The translations under genes were made by a program, and so were the position numbers. 64,000 nt of DNA from Cohnella fermenti. Its GTDB lineage: Bacteria; Bacillota; Bacilli; Paenibacillales; Paenibacillaceae. The notes beneath the pieces were generated by a model. It searched no databases. It was not told the DNA's origin and saw nothing but the letters and a program-made list of their open reading frames with translations. This document shows, piece by piece, positions 25,425 through 33,127 of this stretch (position 1 is the first letter of the stretch; every line of letters begins with the position of its first letter). The stretch is taken from assembly GCF_004801405.1 (NCBI RefSeq), contig NZ_SSOB01000028.1, positions 1-64,000 on the forward strand, in the 5' to 3' direction.

Positions 25425-25493
25425 CTAAAAAGTATCCGTTTTCATAAATTTTATAGTAAATATTCTAGTAAAAACAAGTAAAATAACCGCAAA

Positions 25494-26465
25494 TCACTTT
25501 ACTGTCGTCCGCCACTTGATCGAAGCCCCCAGCTTGAAGGGCTCCTGTCCCGCAGGCTCCCCCGCGACCATCTCGAGCATTTTCTTGGCTGCCAGATAAC
25601 CGCTCTCGTAACGGGGAATCGCAACCGTCGTCAAGCCGGCCATCGCAGCCAGCGCCGAGTCGTCGAAGCCGGTCACGGAGATGTCCTCCGGCACGCGCAC
25701 GCGATGCTCCTCGAACGCCTTGATCGCGCCCATCGCCATGTTGTCGTTGGCGCAGACGACGACCTCCGGCAGATCGTTGCTGAGCAGCATCAGCTTGGCC
25801 GCCTGGTAGCCGCTGTTCTCCCTGTAGTTGCCGTGATAATAATATTTTTGGTCGAACGGGATGCGATTATGCGCCAGCGTATCCGCGAAGGCGGCGAACC
25901 GCTCCTTGTTGTCCAGCGTGAAGCCGAGCCCGCCGATGAAGCCGAAGCGCTTCATTCCGCGGTCCGCCAGACCTTGCACAAGCTCGCACATGACCGGATA
26001 ATTGTCGACGATGACGCTCTTGGCGTTGTTGTGACCGGCCTCCAGCACCCTGTCCATCAGCACGATCGGCATCTCCTTGGCGGCGACATTCGTCAGGAAG
26101 TCGTCGGACATGCTGCCGTCGAGGCAGATGGCCCCTCTCGCGAAGCCGCCGCGCATGAACTCGGCACTCGATTTGTTCGTGCAGACGACGAGGTTGAAGC
26201 CGTTCTCGGTCAAGCAATCGCTGATGCCCTGGATGATCTTCAAGTAAAAATCGCGGTCGAAATCGCTGAAAATAAACAAAATCGTATGATGATGATCAGC
26301 CTTCGGTTTTTTTACCGCGCCGCTGATGTCGTACCCGTGCTCCGCGCAAATTTGCAGGATGCGTTCCCTCGTCTGCTGACCGACATTTTTGCGGCCGTTC
26401 AAGACGTTCGACACCGTCGAGATCGATACGTCCGCGATTTGAGCAATTTCCTTCAACCCGATCAT
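25494..26465 (-). CDS. LacI family transcriptional regulator
   Basis: 323 aa. The N-terminal helix-turn-helix is LKEIAQIADVSISTVSNVLN with the hinge helix NGRKNVGQQTRERILQICAE. A periplasmic-binding-type ligand domain follows, ending SIKWRTTVK. It lies just upstream of the sugar importer operon on the same strand. The palindrome inside that operon's promoter is its likely operator, giving repression relieved by a sugar ligand. The ligand is not deducible. The ribosome binding site is GGGAG 7 nt before the ATG. Confidence 0.93.
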   Translation of the reverse strand: MIGLKEIAQIADVSISTVSNVLNGRKNVGQQTRERILQICAEHGYDISGAVKKPKADHHHTILFIFSDFDRDFYLKIIQGISDCLTENGFNLVVCTNKSSAEFMRGGFARGAICLDGSMSDDFLTNVAAKEMPIVLMDRVLEAGHNNAKSVIVDNYPVMCELVQGLADRGMKRFGFIGGLGFTLDNKERFAAFADTLAHNRIPFDQKYYYHGNYRENSGYQAAKLMLLSNDLPEVVVCANDNMAMGAIKAFEEHRVRVPEDISVTGFDDSALAAMAGLTTVAIPRYESGYLAAKKMLEMVAGEPAGQEPFKLGASIKWRTTVK

Positions 26466-26574
26466 CCTTGTTCTCCCTTTCTTTACCCAACTTCTTTACC
26501 CACTTTTGTTTATCATATAACAAACGATTTTTTTTGTAAATTTTACTCGATTATTTTACTTGCGGGTATTCGGC

Positions 26575-26631
26575 GGAAAAAACAAGCCGGAAGTCCGCTG
26601 CATCGGGTTCGCAGCGGACTTCCGGCTTGTT
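26575..26631 (-). terminator. 21-bp perfect-stem terminator after nitroreductase
   Basis: AACAAGCCGGAAGTCCGCTGC (26581-26601) pairs perfectly with 26611-26631 around a 9-nt loop. On the minus strand the stem runs straight into TTTTTT (A run at 26575-26580). It ends the siderophore-binding/nitroreductase transcript before the lacI promoter. Confidence 0.92.
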
Positions 26632-26717
26632 GTTGTCGTTATGCGCGATTGTTGACTTTGTGGCCTTGTTGGCATTGTTGGCCTTGTTCGGTTCCGTCGA
26701 GGCGCCGCCTCTCCCCC

Positions 26718-27284
26718 CTACTCAGCCACGATTGTAAGCAGATCCTCCACCGACGTTCGCGGCTTCGCTTTGGGAACCTTATCGAAGTAGCCCATATGCA
26801 AGGTTCCGACGATTCTCTCATGAGGCCTGACGCCGACTCCTTGAAGGAAGAGCGGCTCCCAATTCCATTCGTTTGTTTTCCAGACGGTGCCTACGCTTCG
26901 CTCCCAAGCAAGCAATTGAATGTTCTGAATGAGGGCGGAAGCGGCGGAGAAGGCATCCTCCCAATACTTCTGACGCGGGTCCGCTTCGATAACGATCAGG
27001 AGATGAACCGGAATCCGCTCGCAATACTGCTTCCTCGCCCAGTCCCCCCATCGCTCCCGCATCTCACGGGAATAGGTCGAGGCGACCGCCTCGGCGAAGC
27101 GTATTCTCCCTTCTCCCGTGAAGAGGATGAACCGCCAAGGCTCCTTCCTGCTATGGAAGGGAGCCCATGATGCGTCCCGAAGAATCTCCAGCAGCGTGTC
27201 CATCCCTATCGGAGCTCCGTTAAAGTCCCGAATCGTCCTCCTCTCCCGAATGACGGACGAGAGGCTTGGCCCGGTATGGTTCAT
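26718..27284 (-). CDS. Nitroreductase family flavoprotein
   Basis: 188 aa, the size of YdjA-like NAD(P)H nitroreductases. The FMN-binding N-terminus is SVIRERRTIRDFNGAPI, followed by DASWAPFHSRKEPWRF and later IVGTLHMGYFDK near the C-terminus. It is 6 bp downstream of a siderophore-binding lipoprotein gene and in the same transcript. A flavin reductase in such an operon could reduce ferric siderophores and release Fe(II), but this is inferred from context; the sequence itself shows only the fold. The motif with Trp residues (NEWNWEPLF) is not diagnostic. Confidence 0.85.
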   Translation of the reverse strand: MNHTGPSLSSVIRERRTIRDFNGAPIGMDTLLEILRDASWAPFHSRKEPWRFILFTGEGRIRFAEAVASTYSREMRERWGDWARKQYCERIPVHLLIVIEADPRQKYWEDAFSAASALIQNIQLLAWERSVGTVWKTNEWNWEPLFLQGVGVRPHERIVGTLHMGYFDKVPKAKPRTSVEDLLTIVAE

Positions 27285-27290
27285 TCGCCC

Positions 27291-28355
27291 CTACTCTCCG
27301 TTGGAGGAAGGCGCAGCAGCCAGCATGTCCGCCGCTTCCTTCATCGTCTCGCGAATGGTCACGATATCGGAGCCATAATAGCTGTCCGTGTCAAGGAAGT
27401 GGAGCTTGCCGTTCTTAACCGCATCGAGGCTCTTCCACAGACCCGACTCCTCGATCTCGCGGAAGGCCTCGTTGTCGTCGCCCTCTTCCCTGACGATGAC
27501 GAACAAGTGGTCGCCTGCGAATTCGGGCAGACTCTCCAACGAGATCTGCACAGCGGAGCCGAACGGAGTCTTAATCAGCTCCTCGTCCACCTCCTCGGGA
27601 GCCGGGAGCTTCAGTGCGCTGCGCACCATGTAGCCCGCAAAGTTCCGGTTCAAGTAGACCCTCAGCCTGCCCTTCTCAATTCGGACGATGGATACCGTCT
27701 CGTCTCCGATGGCCGACTTGATCGTCTCCCTCGCTTGCTCCGCCTCCTTCTCGAATTCCTCGATCCAGGAGTCCGCCTTCGCGCTCTGCCCGACCAGTTC
27801 CGCCAGCTTCCTGTAGATGCCGTAAACGGGGTCTTGCTCGTAAGACAAGTAATACACCGGCGCGACCTGGGCGATCTTCTCCATCTCGTCGGGATAAATA
27901 TCCAGGAAGACAGTCGGCGCCACCACCAGATCGGGACTAAGCAGCACGATCGTCTCCGGATTCGGCGGGTCCCCGATCCGCTCTACCCCCTCCATCTGGT
28001 CCAGCGTATAGACGACCTTGAACCCGTTGTCTCCGGAGGCGATCGGCTTGATTCCGAGTGTCAGCAGCTCGGGGGCGAATTCGCCCGCCACGATGCGCTT
28101 CGGCTCCAGCGGAACTTCCACTTCCCTATTCAAATCGTCGATGACCGTGCGGGTCGTCTTGGCCGGTGCCGATGCCGCTGAAGATGGACCCGATTCCGGG
28201 GACGCGGAGCTCTCGGAAGCTGCCGCAGCTTGCGAAGGCTGAGCGGCGGAAGGCTCCGACCGCTCATTGCTCCCGCACGCCGCCGACAATACCGATAACA
28301 ACAATAGCATGACGATCATAAAGCCTGTCTTGGATGAAGTGTGATGCGAACTCAT
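27291..28355 (-). CDS. Iron-siderophore ABC transporter binding lipoprotein
   Basis: 354 aa. The signal peptide ends with lipobox LSAAC near residue 27. A Ser/Ala-rich linker (about 28-65) leads to a Fe-siderophore-type (Peripla_BP_2) domain with RTVIDDLNREVEVPLEPKRI and LSPDLVVAPT. A Fur box (28381-28395) lies 26 bp before the start. No permease is in this operon; the Fur-linked FecCD-type pair at 47495-49581 is the probable partner. With the AraC/Btr-like gene upstream the layout resembles B. subtilis btr-feuA. Confidence 0.92.
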   Translation of the reverse strand: MSSHHTSSKTGFMIVMLLLLSVLSAACGSNERSEPSAAQPSQAAAASESSASPESGPSSAASAPAKTTRTVIDDLNREVEVPLEPKRIVAGEFAPELLTLGIKPIASGDNGFKVVYTLDQMEGVERIGDPPNPETIVLLSPDLVVAPTVFLDIYPDEMEKIAQVAPVYYLSYEQDPVYGIYRKLAELVGQSAKADSWIEEFEKEAEQARETIKSAIGDETVSIVRIEKGRLRVYLNRNFAGYMVRSALKLPAPEEVDEELIKTPFGSAVQISLESLPEFAGDHLFVIVREEGDDNEAFREIEESGLWKSLDAVKNGKLHFLDTDSYYGSDIVTIRETMKEAADMLAAAPSSNGE

Positions 28356-28380
28356 GGTATCCCCCTCTGAACTACGATAA

Positions 28381-28395
28381 TGATTATTAATATCA
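28381..28395 (-). promoter_or_regulatory. Fur box before the siderophore-binding gene
   Basis: TGATTAT-T-AATATCA fits the 7-1-7 Fur box TGATAATNATTATCA with a few mismatches. It lies inside a longer AT-rich inverted block, 28376-28401. Iron-replete repression of the downstream genes is expected. Confidence 0.75.
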
Positions 28396-28413
28396 TTATT
28401 CAGTTTATCCAGG

Positions 28414-29568
28414 TTACGGGAACTGCACCATGGCCGGATCTTGCGTTAAGGATGGACGATTCCGACGTTCGGGTCCTTGCGCCAGCAAGCGGGCCGCCTC
28501 TTCCGCTTGATTGCGTATGGACAGCGGATCGTAAGCCAACCAACTGCCGACTTGCAGGAAGTGCGCCGGCCCCGCCAGAGAAGACGCGTACTCGCGGTAA
28601 ACGGACGATTCCGCAAGCTTCTCCCACCGGCTTCGCGCTCCTTCGTCAGGCTGCGTAACCACGAATAAATGATCGGCTTCGTAATACGCAAGCTCTTCGA
28701 TGCTGATAGCGCTCGAATGGAAGTGCGGGTTGCACAGGCTCTGAATCCGAATTCGTTCGGGAGGAGCCAGTCCGAGAGATTGGTAGAACGGATAGCCCAT
28801 ATTCAGCGTTCCGTACACCTGCAGCAATTGCTCCCTGACGCGAAGAACGGCCACCCGGTCGCCCTCGACCAATGACAGCTTCGCTCTTAAGCTTCGGCAG
28901 TTCTCCTCGTACTCCTTGATCCACCGCTCCGCCTCCTTCTCCCGCCCGGCATATTCGGCTACCTGCCTGAGCTGAACGTAAATCGGGTCGTCGAGCACGT
29001 TCAATGCCAGAACGGGAGCGATCGCTTCCAGCTCCCTCCTGTTCTCCCGGTTCATCGCCAGGATGACATCCGGCTTCAGCGCAGCCAGGCGGTCCCTGTC
29101 GATCCCGCCCGGAGCGGGCGAGCCTAAATCCACTACGGAGTCTCCCGGCCGCGGCAGCGACTGGCCGACAACGCCGGAATCCGCAGCGACCGGGACAATC
29201 CCTAGCGCAAGGCAATGGCCGTATCCGTCCAGTGCGGCAATGCGGATCGAAGGGGATTCCATATAGGCGGTAGGAGCGACGCCAACCACCTGCTTGAAGC
29301 GGCGGCTGAAGTGATACGGATCGTCGAACCCTACCTGTCTGGCGACTTCCATGACCGTTGAGGGGGCTTCGCTGAGCAGCGACTTGGCCTTCTCCATCCG
29401 CAGGCGCGCGATATAATCCGAGGGACTTTGCCCCGAGTACTTCTTGAACATGCGGGTAAAATGATCCGGGTTGATGCCCGCGACCTCGGCCAGCTCCGAT
29501 CGGGTGAGGGGCCGTTCCAGATGATCCATGATGTAGGCGATCGTCCGATGGATATGTTGATTACGCAT
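28414..29568 (-). CDS. AraC regulator fused to siderophore-binding domain (Btr-like)
   Basis: 384 aa from ATG 29568; GTG 29577 is an alternative. The order is reversed from most AraC proteins: the DNA-binding domain comes first (two helix-turn-helix units, RSELAEVAGINPDHFTRMFK and EVARQVGFDDPYHFSRRFKQ, residues 23-108). A Peripla_BP_2-type ligand domain follows (about 112-365, with ALDGYGHCLALGI and LAALKPDVILAM). In B. subtilis Btr a domain of this kind senses bacillibactin and activates feuABC. Here it likely senses a ferric siderophore and activates the adjacent binding protein. Its own promoter region carries a Fur box. Confidence 0.9.
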   Translation of the reverse strand: MRNQHIHRTIAYIMDHLERPLTRSELAEVAGINPDHFTRMFKKYSGQSPSDYIARLRMEKAKSLLSEAPSTVMEVARQVGFDDPYHFSRRFKQVVGVAPTAYMESPSIRIAALDGYGHCLALGIVPVAADSGVVGQSLPRPGDSVVDLGSPAPGGIDRDRLAALKPDVILAMNRENRRELEAIAPVLALNVLDDPIYVQLRQVAEYAGREKEAERWIKEYEENCRSLRAKLSLVEGDRVAVLRVREQLLQVYGTLNMGYPFYQSLGLAPPERIRIQSLCNPHFHSSAISIEELAYYEADHLFVVTQPDEGARSRWEKLAESSVYREYASSLAGPAHFLQVGSWLAYDPLSIRNQAEEAARLLAQGPERRNRPSLTQDPAMVQFP

Positions 29569-29599
29569 TTCTTGCACCTGCCATCTCGCCCGAATGTGA

Positions 29600-29614
29600 T
29601 GAGAATCGTTATCA
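29600..29614 (-). promoter_or_regulatory. Fur box before the Btr-like regulator
   Basis: TGAGAAT-C-GTTATCA matches the 7-1-7 Fur box at 12 of 14 arm positions and sits about 30 bp upstream of the regulator start. The activator gene itself would thus be iron-repressed. Confidence 0.75.
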
Positions 29615-29634
29615 ACAATTATAACACATTGTCG

Positions 29635-30786
29635 TTATCGAATCGTCTCATTCGCATTCGACTTCACGATCTCGCGAATGATGGCGAGAACGAGCTCCGC
29701 GACCTTGACGAGATCGTCGGCCTTGATGCGCTCCTTCGTCGTATGGATGTCCTTGTAGCCGACGGCCAGGTTGACGGTCGGCACGCCTTTGCCGTTGAAC
29801 ACGTTGGCGTCGCTGCCGCCGCCGGAGACGAACGGGCGCGGCGTCAAGCCGAGGCTCTCAATCGCGGCTCTGGCGATCTGCACGACCTCGTCGTCCTCTG
29901 CGAAGCGGAACGACGGATACGCGATTCGGCTATCGAACTCCGCTTCGGCGCCGAGCTCGGCCGCGGTCGTCTCGACCGCCTCCTTCATCGCCGCAAGCTG
30001 GCGGTCCAGCTTCTCCTGCACGACGCTGCGCGCTTCGGCGTCGAGCGTGACGAGATCGCAGACGACGTTCGTCGGGCCGCCGCCCTCGATGCGGCCGATG
30101 TTCGCGGTCGTCTCCGGGTCGATCCGCCCGAGCGGCATTCGCGCGATCGCCCTGGCGGCGACCTCGATGGCGCTGATGCCGTCCTCCGGGTTGACTCCGG
30201 CGTGGGCGGAGCGGCCGCGAACCGTTATCTTGATCTTCGCCTGGGTCGGAGCGGCGATCGCGATATCGCCGACGCTACCGTTGGAATCGAGCGCGAAGCC
30301 GAGCTTCCCGCGCAGCCGGGAAGCGTCCAGCGCCAGCGCGCCGAGCAGGCCGGACTCTTCGCCGACCGTGATGACGAACTGGAGCGGGCCGTGCGGCTGG
30401 TGCTGCTCGCGAAGCTGGCGGAGCGCCTCCAGCATTGCCGCAAGTCCCGCCTTGTCGTCGCTGCCGAGAATGGTCGTCCCGTCGCTGCGAATATAGCCGT
30501 CGTCGTCGAGACGCGGCCGGATTCCCCGGCCGGGAACGACGGTGTCCATGTGCGAGGTGAACAGCAGCGCCGGCACGTTCTCCATTCCCGGAGTCGCCGG
30601 AAACCACGCGAACAGGTTGCCCGCTCCGTGTCCCGTCTTCTGCGCCGCATCGTCCTCCGTCACTTCGAGCCCGAGCTCCTCGAACTTTTTTGCCAACACG
30701 GCGCTGATCTCGGCTTCGAATCTCGTCTCGCTGTCGATCTGCACCAGCTCCATAAATTCGGCGAGCAGCCTGTCTCTTTGAATCAT
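29635..30786 (-). CDS. M20 family metallopeptidase (PepT/YqjE-like)
   Basis: 383 aa from ATG 30786, preceded by GGAGGAGG. Zinc ligands: TSHMDTVVPG near residue 78, LGSDDKAG near 110, GEESGLLG near 143, and the C-terminal DIHTTKERI. The dimerisation domain contains GRSAHAGVNPEDG. This family (tripeptidase T-like, B. subtilis YqjE) cleaves short peptides in the cytoplasm. It is divergent from the 31-aa prli42 gene. B. subtilis yqjE is likewise near the bkd region. Exact peptide specificity is unknown. Confidence 0.9.
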   Translation of the reverse strand: MIQRDRLLAEFMELVQIDSETRFEAEISAVLAKKFEELGLEVTEDDAAQKTGHGAGNLFAWFPATPGMENVPALLFTSHMDTVVPGRGIRPRLDDDGYIRSDGTTILGSDDKAGLAAMLEALRQLREQHQPHGPLQFVITVGEESGLLGALALDASRLRGKLGFALDSNGSVGDIAIAAPTQAKIKITVRGRSAHAGVNPEDGISAIEVAARAIARMPLGRIDPETTANIGRIEGGGPTNVVCDLVTLDAEARSVVQEKLDRQLAAMKEAVETTAAELGAEAEFDSRIAYPSFRFAEDDEVVQIARAAIESLGLTPRPFVSGGGSDANVFNGKGVPTVNLAVGYKDIHTTKERIKADDLVKVAELVLAIIREIVKSNANETIR

Positions 30787-30880
30787 CGCTTTTCCTCCTC
30801 CGTCCGGATGCGTTACAATAAGGGATAGACGCGGCGCGACCGCCGCTCTCACCAATCGTATGGGGAAAGGATCGTAATCC

Positions 30881-30976
30881 ATGAACAACAAACGCTGGTT
30901 CAAAATCGTCATCTACCTGATGCTGTTCGCTATTGTTGCTTCTGCCCTGCTAGGCGTGATCGGATCTCTGCTGTGA
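30881..30976 (+). CDS. prli42: Prli42-like stressosome-associated membrane microprotein
   Basis: 31 aa: a basic N-terminus (MNNKRWFK) then one transmembrane helix (IVIYLMLFAIVASALLGVIG) and a three-residue tail. Length, basic head, YLM-x-F core and location beside the M20 peptidase gene match Prli42 of Listeria and related Bacillota. That miniprotein anchors the stressosome protein RsbR at the membrane. GGGAAAGG lies 11 nt before the ATG. Its last 47 bp overlap the end of lipB on the opposite strand. Too short for ordinary gene callers. The assignment is by motif and context. Confidence 0.85.
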   Translation: MNNKRWFKIVIYLMLFAIVASALLGVIGSLL

Positions 30977-31646
30977 CGGCCGCTTCGTAGCCGAACACGC
31001 GGACGAAGTGCGGCAGCAATTGCTGCCCGATTCGTTCCACCTCAAGCGTCCGTCCCGTCAGCGACTCCAGCGACGTGACGCCGTATTCGGCGATTCCGCA
31101 CGGGATGATGCCTTGGAAGCCTTCGCGCTCCACTTCCTTCTTCACGTTAAAGGCGAAGCCATGGCTCGTGACGAACCCGCGGCTATTCCGCGCCCGGTTG
31201 AACTTGACGCCGATCGCCGCGATTTTCTCGTCCCCGACCCATACTCCCGTATACTCCGGCTTCCTGCCGCCTTCGATTCCGTACTCCGCCAGCAGCCCGA
31301 TAATCGCTTCTTCCAGCGACCTTAGATAAGCGTGCAGGTCCAAGCCGTCCGCCGCCAGATAGATCATCGGATACCCGACCAACTGCCCCGGACCGTGATA
31401 AGTAATGTCGCCTCCGCGGTCGATCTGGAACAGCCCGATCCCTCTGCGCCTCAGCTCCTCTTCCCCGAGCAGCAGATGCTCCGGGTGCTTGTCGGTGCCG
31501 ATCGTGTACGTAGGCGGGTGCTCCAGCAGCAGCAGCGCATCGCCGATGCTTCCTTGATCAATCGCCGCGACGACGCCCTTCTGAAGATCCCATGCTTGTT
31601 GATAATCGATTCGGGATAAGTATTCCGTCACCAACGTCTTGCCCAT
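30930..31646 (-). CDS. lipB: Octanoyltransferase LipB
   Basis: 238 aa from ATG 31646, with GGAGG 7 nt upstream. It transfers the octanoyl group from acyl carrier protein to lipoyl domains, the first step of lipoate synthesis. Signature RGGDITYHGPGQLVGYPMIY is near residue 78. Catalytic Lys is in KIAAIGVKFNR and Cys in IIPCGIAEYGVTS near 185. It lies 74 bp downstream of the BCKDH E2 gene, whose lipoyl domain is a direct substrate. The 3' end overlaps prli42 antisense by 47 bp. Many Paenibacillus relatives use LipM instead; the motifs here are clearly LipB. Confidence 0.95.
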   Translation of the reverse strand: MGKTLVTEYLSRIDYQQAWDLQKGVVAAIDQGSIGDALLLLEHPPTYTIGTDKHPEHLLLGEEELRRRGIGLFQIDRGGDITYHGPGQLVGYPMIYLAADGLDLHAYLRSLEEAIIGLLAEYGIEGGRKPEYTGVWVGDEKIAAIGVKFNRARNSRGFVTSHGFAFNVKKEVEREGFQGIIPCGIAEYGVTSLESLTGRTLEVERIGQQLLPHFVRVFGYEAAVTAEIRSRLAGQKQQ

Positions 31647-31720
31647 TCGTCTGCCTCCTCCTCTCGCGCCAAGGACCGTCCCTCCGGCCTCAGCCGACGG
31701 TACGGTCCCCGCCAATCCGA

Positions 31721-33127
31721 TCAATATACCTTCGTGTCCATGTTGTAGCTCTCGAGATTCTCCTTGACCCGCTGCAGGAAGCGGCCGCAGATGACCCCGT
31801 CGAGAATGCGGTGGTCGAGCGACAAGCAGATGTTGACCATCGAGCGCACGCCGATCATGTCGTTGATGACAACCGGCTTCTTCACGATCGACTCGAACGT
31901 CATGATCGCGGCTTGCGGATAGTTGATGATCGGCTGCGACAGGATGGAGCCGAACGCGCCCGTGTTGTTGACGGTGAACGTCCCTCCCTGCAGGTCGTTC
32001 AGCTTGATCTTGCCGTCGCGCGTCCGTCGCGCCAGATCGTTGATCTCGTGGGCGAGGCCCGCGATGTTCTTCTGGTCCGCATTGCGGATGACCGGTGTAA
32101 TGACCGAGTCCTCGGTGCCGACCGCAAGCGACAGGTTGATGTCCCGCTTGACGATGATCTTGTCCGTCGCCCATACCGAGTTCATGATCGGATAATCCTT
32201 GATCGCGTTAACCGTCGCCTTGCACAGGAACGGCATGTACGTCAGGTTGATTCCTTCGCGCTTCTTGAACTCGTCCTTCAGGCTGTTGCGCAGCAGAACG
32301 AGGTTCGTCACGTCCACCTCGATCATCATCCAGCCGTGCGGAATCTCGCTCACGCTCTGGCGCATTCTCGTCGCGATCGTGTTCCGGACCGGCGTGACAT
32401 CGATGAAGTATTCGCCGCGGCCGGGCAGCTCGTGCCCCTCGACCTCGATGGTCGGAATACGCGGCTCCTCGGTCAGGTGAAGACCGGTCGAGCGAACGGG
32501 CACGCGCGGGTCCATCGGCGCCTTAATCTCTTCCTTCCGCGGAGCTTCGGGAGCGGGAGCGGAGATTGTGGCGGCGAAGCCGGCCGTGCCGCTCTGCGAG
32601 GCTTCGAGCACGTCCTTGCGCGTAATGCGGCCGCCGACGCCTGAGCCTGCGACCCGGCTCAGGTCGATGCTATGCTCGGCCGCCAGCTTCTGGACGGCAG
32701 GCGAATACCGATGGCGCATCGGCGCGTTCGGATCGAAGGCGGCCGGCAGCAGCGGCGCCGCGGAGGCCCGTCCCCCGGCGGCGTCGCCGTCTCCGGCACC
32801 CGGCGACGGCGCTCCTTGAGCGGAAGCCGAAGCGGACGGGGCCGGTGCCCCGGCCCCCGCCGTCTCGCCGCCGCCCTCCGCTTCCGTCTCGATCAGGCAC
32901 ACCGGGGTTCCGACATCAACCGTCTCGCCTTCTCCTACGAGGATTTTCACCAAGGTGCCCCGTGCCGTCGACGGCAATTCGGCGTTCACTTTATCGGTAA
33001 TAAGGTCGCATAAGGGCTCGTACATCTCCACTTCGTCGCCGACCTGCTTCAGCCAACGATCGATCGTGGCCGAGACGAGAGATTCCGCCAATTGCGGCAT
33101 GGTGATCTGAGCGACTTGCTTGGGCAT
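31721..33127 (-). CDS. bkdB: Branched-chain 2-oxoacid dehydrogenase E2 (dihydrolipoyl acyltransferase)
   Basis: 468 aa from ATG 33127; the ATG three codons earlier abuts AAGGAG. The lipoyl domain (1-80) has the lipoyl Lys in CDLITDKVNAELPS. A Pro/Ala/Gly linker follows, then the peripheral-subunit binding domain (RHRYSPAVQKLAAEHSIDLS). The catalytic domain ends with the acyltransferase motif LSLDHRILDGV. It transfers branched acyl groups to CoA and forms the core of the complex, supplying primers for iso- and anteiso-fatty acids. A 697-bp gap with a palindrome array separates it from the E1 beta gene. Confidence 0.93.
   Translation of the reverse strand: MPKQVAQITMPQLAESLVSATIDRWLKQVGDEVEMYEPLCDLITDKVNAELPSTARGTLVKILVGEGETVDVGTPVCLIETEAEGGGETAGAGAPAPSASASAQGAPSPGAGDGDAAGGRASAAPLLPAAFDPNAPMRHRYSPAVQKLAAEHSIDLSRVAGSGVGGRITRKDVLEASQSGTAGFAATISAPAPEAPRKEEIKAPMDPRVPVRSTGLHLTEEPRIPTIEVEGHELPGRGEYFIDVTPVRNTIATRMRQSVSEIPHGWMMIEVDVTNLVLLRNSLKDEFKKREGINLTYMPFLCKATVNAIKDYPIMNSVWATDKIIVKRDINLSLAVGTEDSVITPVIRNADQKNIAGLAHEINDLARRTRDGKIKLNDLQGGTFTVNNTGAFGSILSQPIINYPQAAIMTFESIVKKPVVINDMIGVRSMVNICLSLDHRILDGVICGRFLQRVKENLESYNMDTKVY

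Noticed and set aside
31647-32174. N-terminal extension of LipB
   Set aside because: It overlaps bkdB and lacks similarity to LipB; MGKTLVTEYL at 31646 has a strong ribosome binding site.
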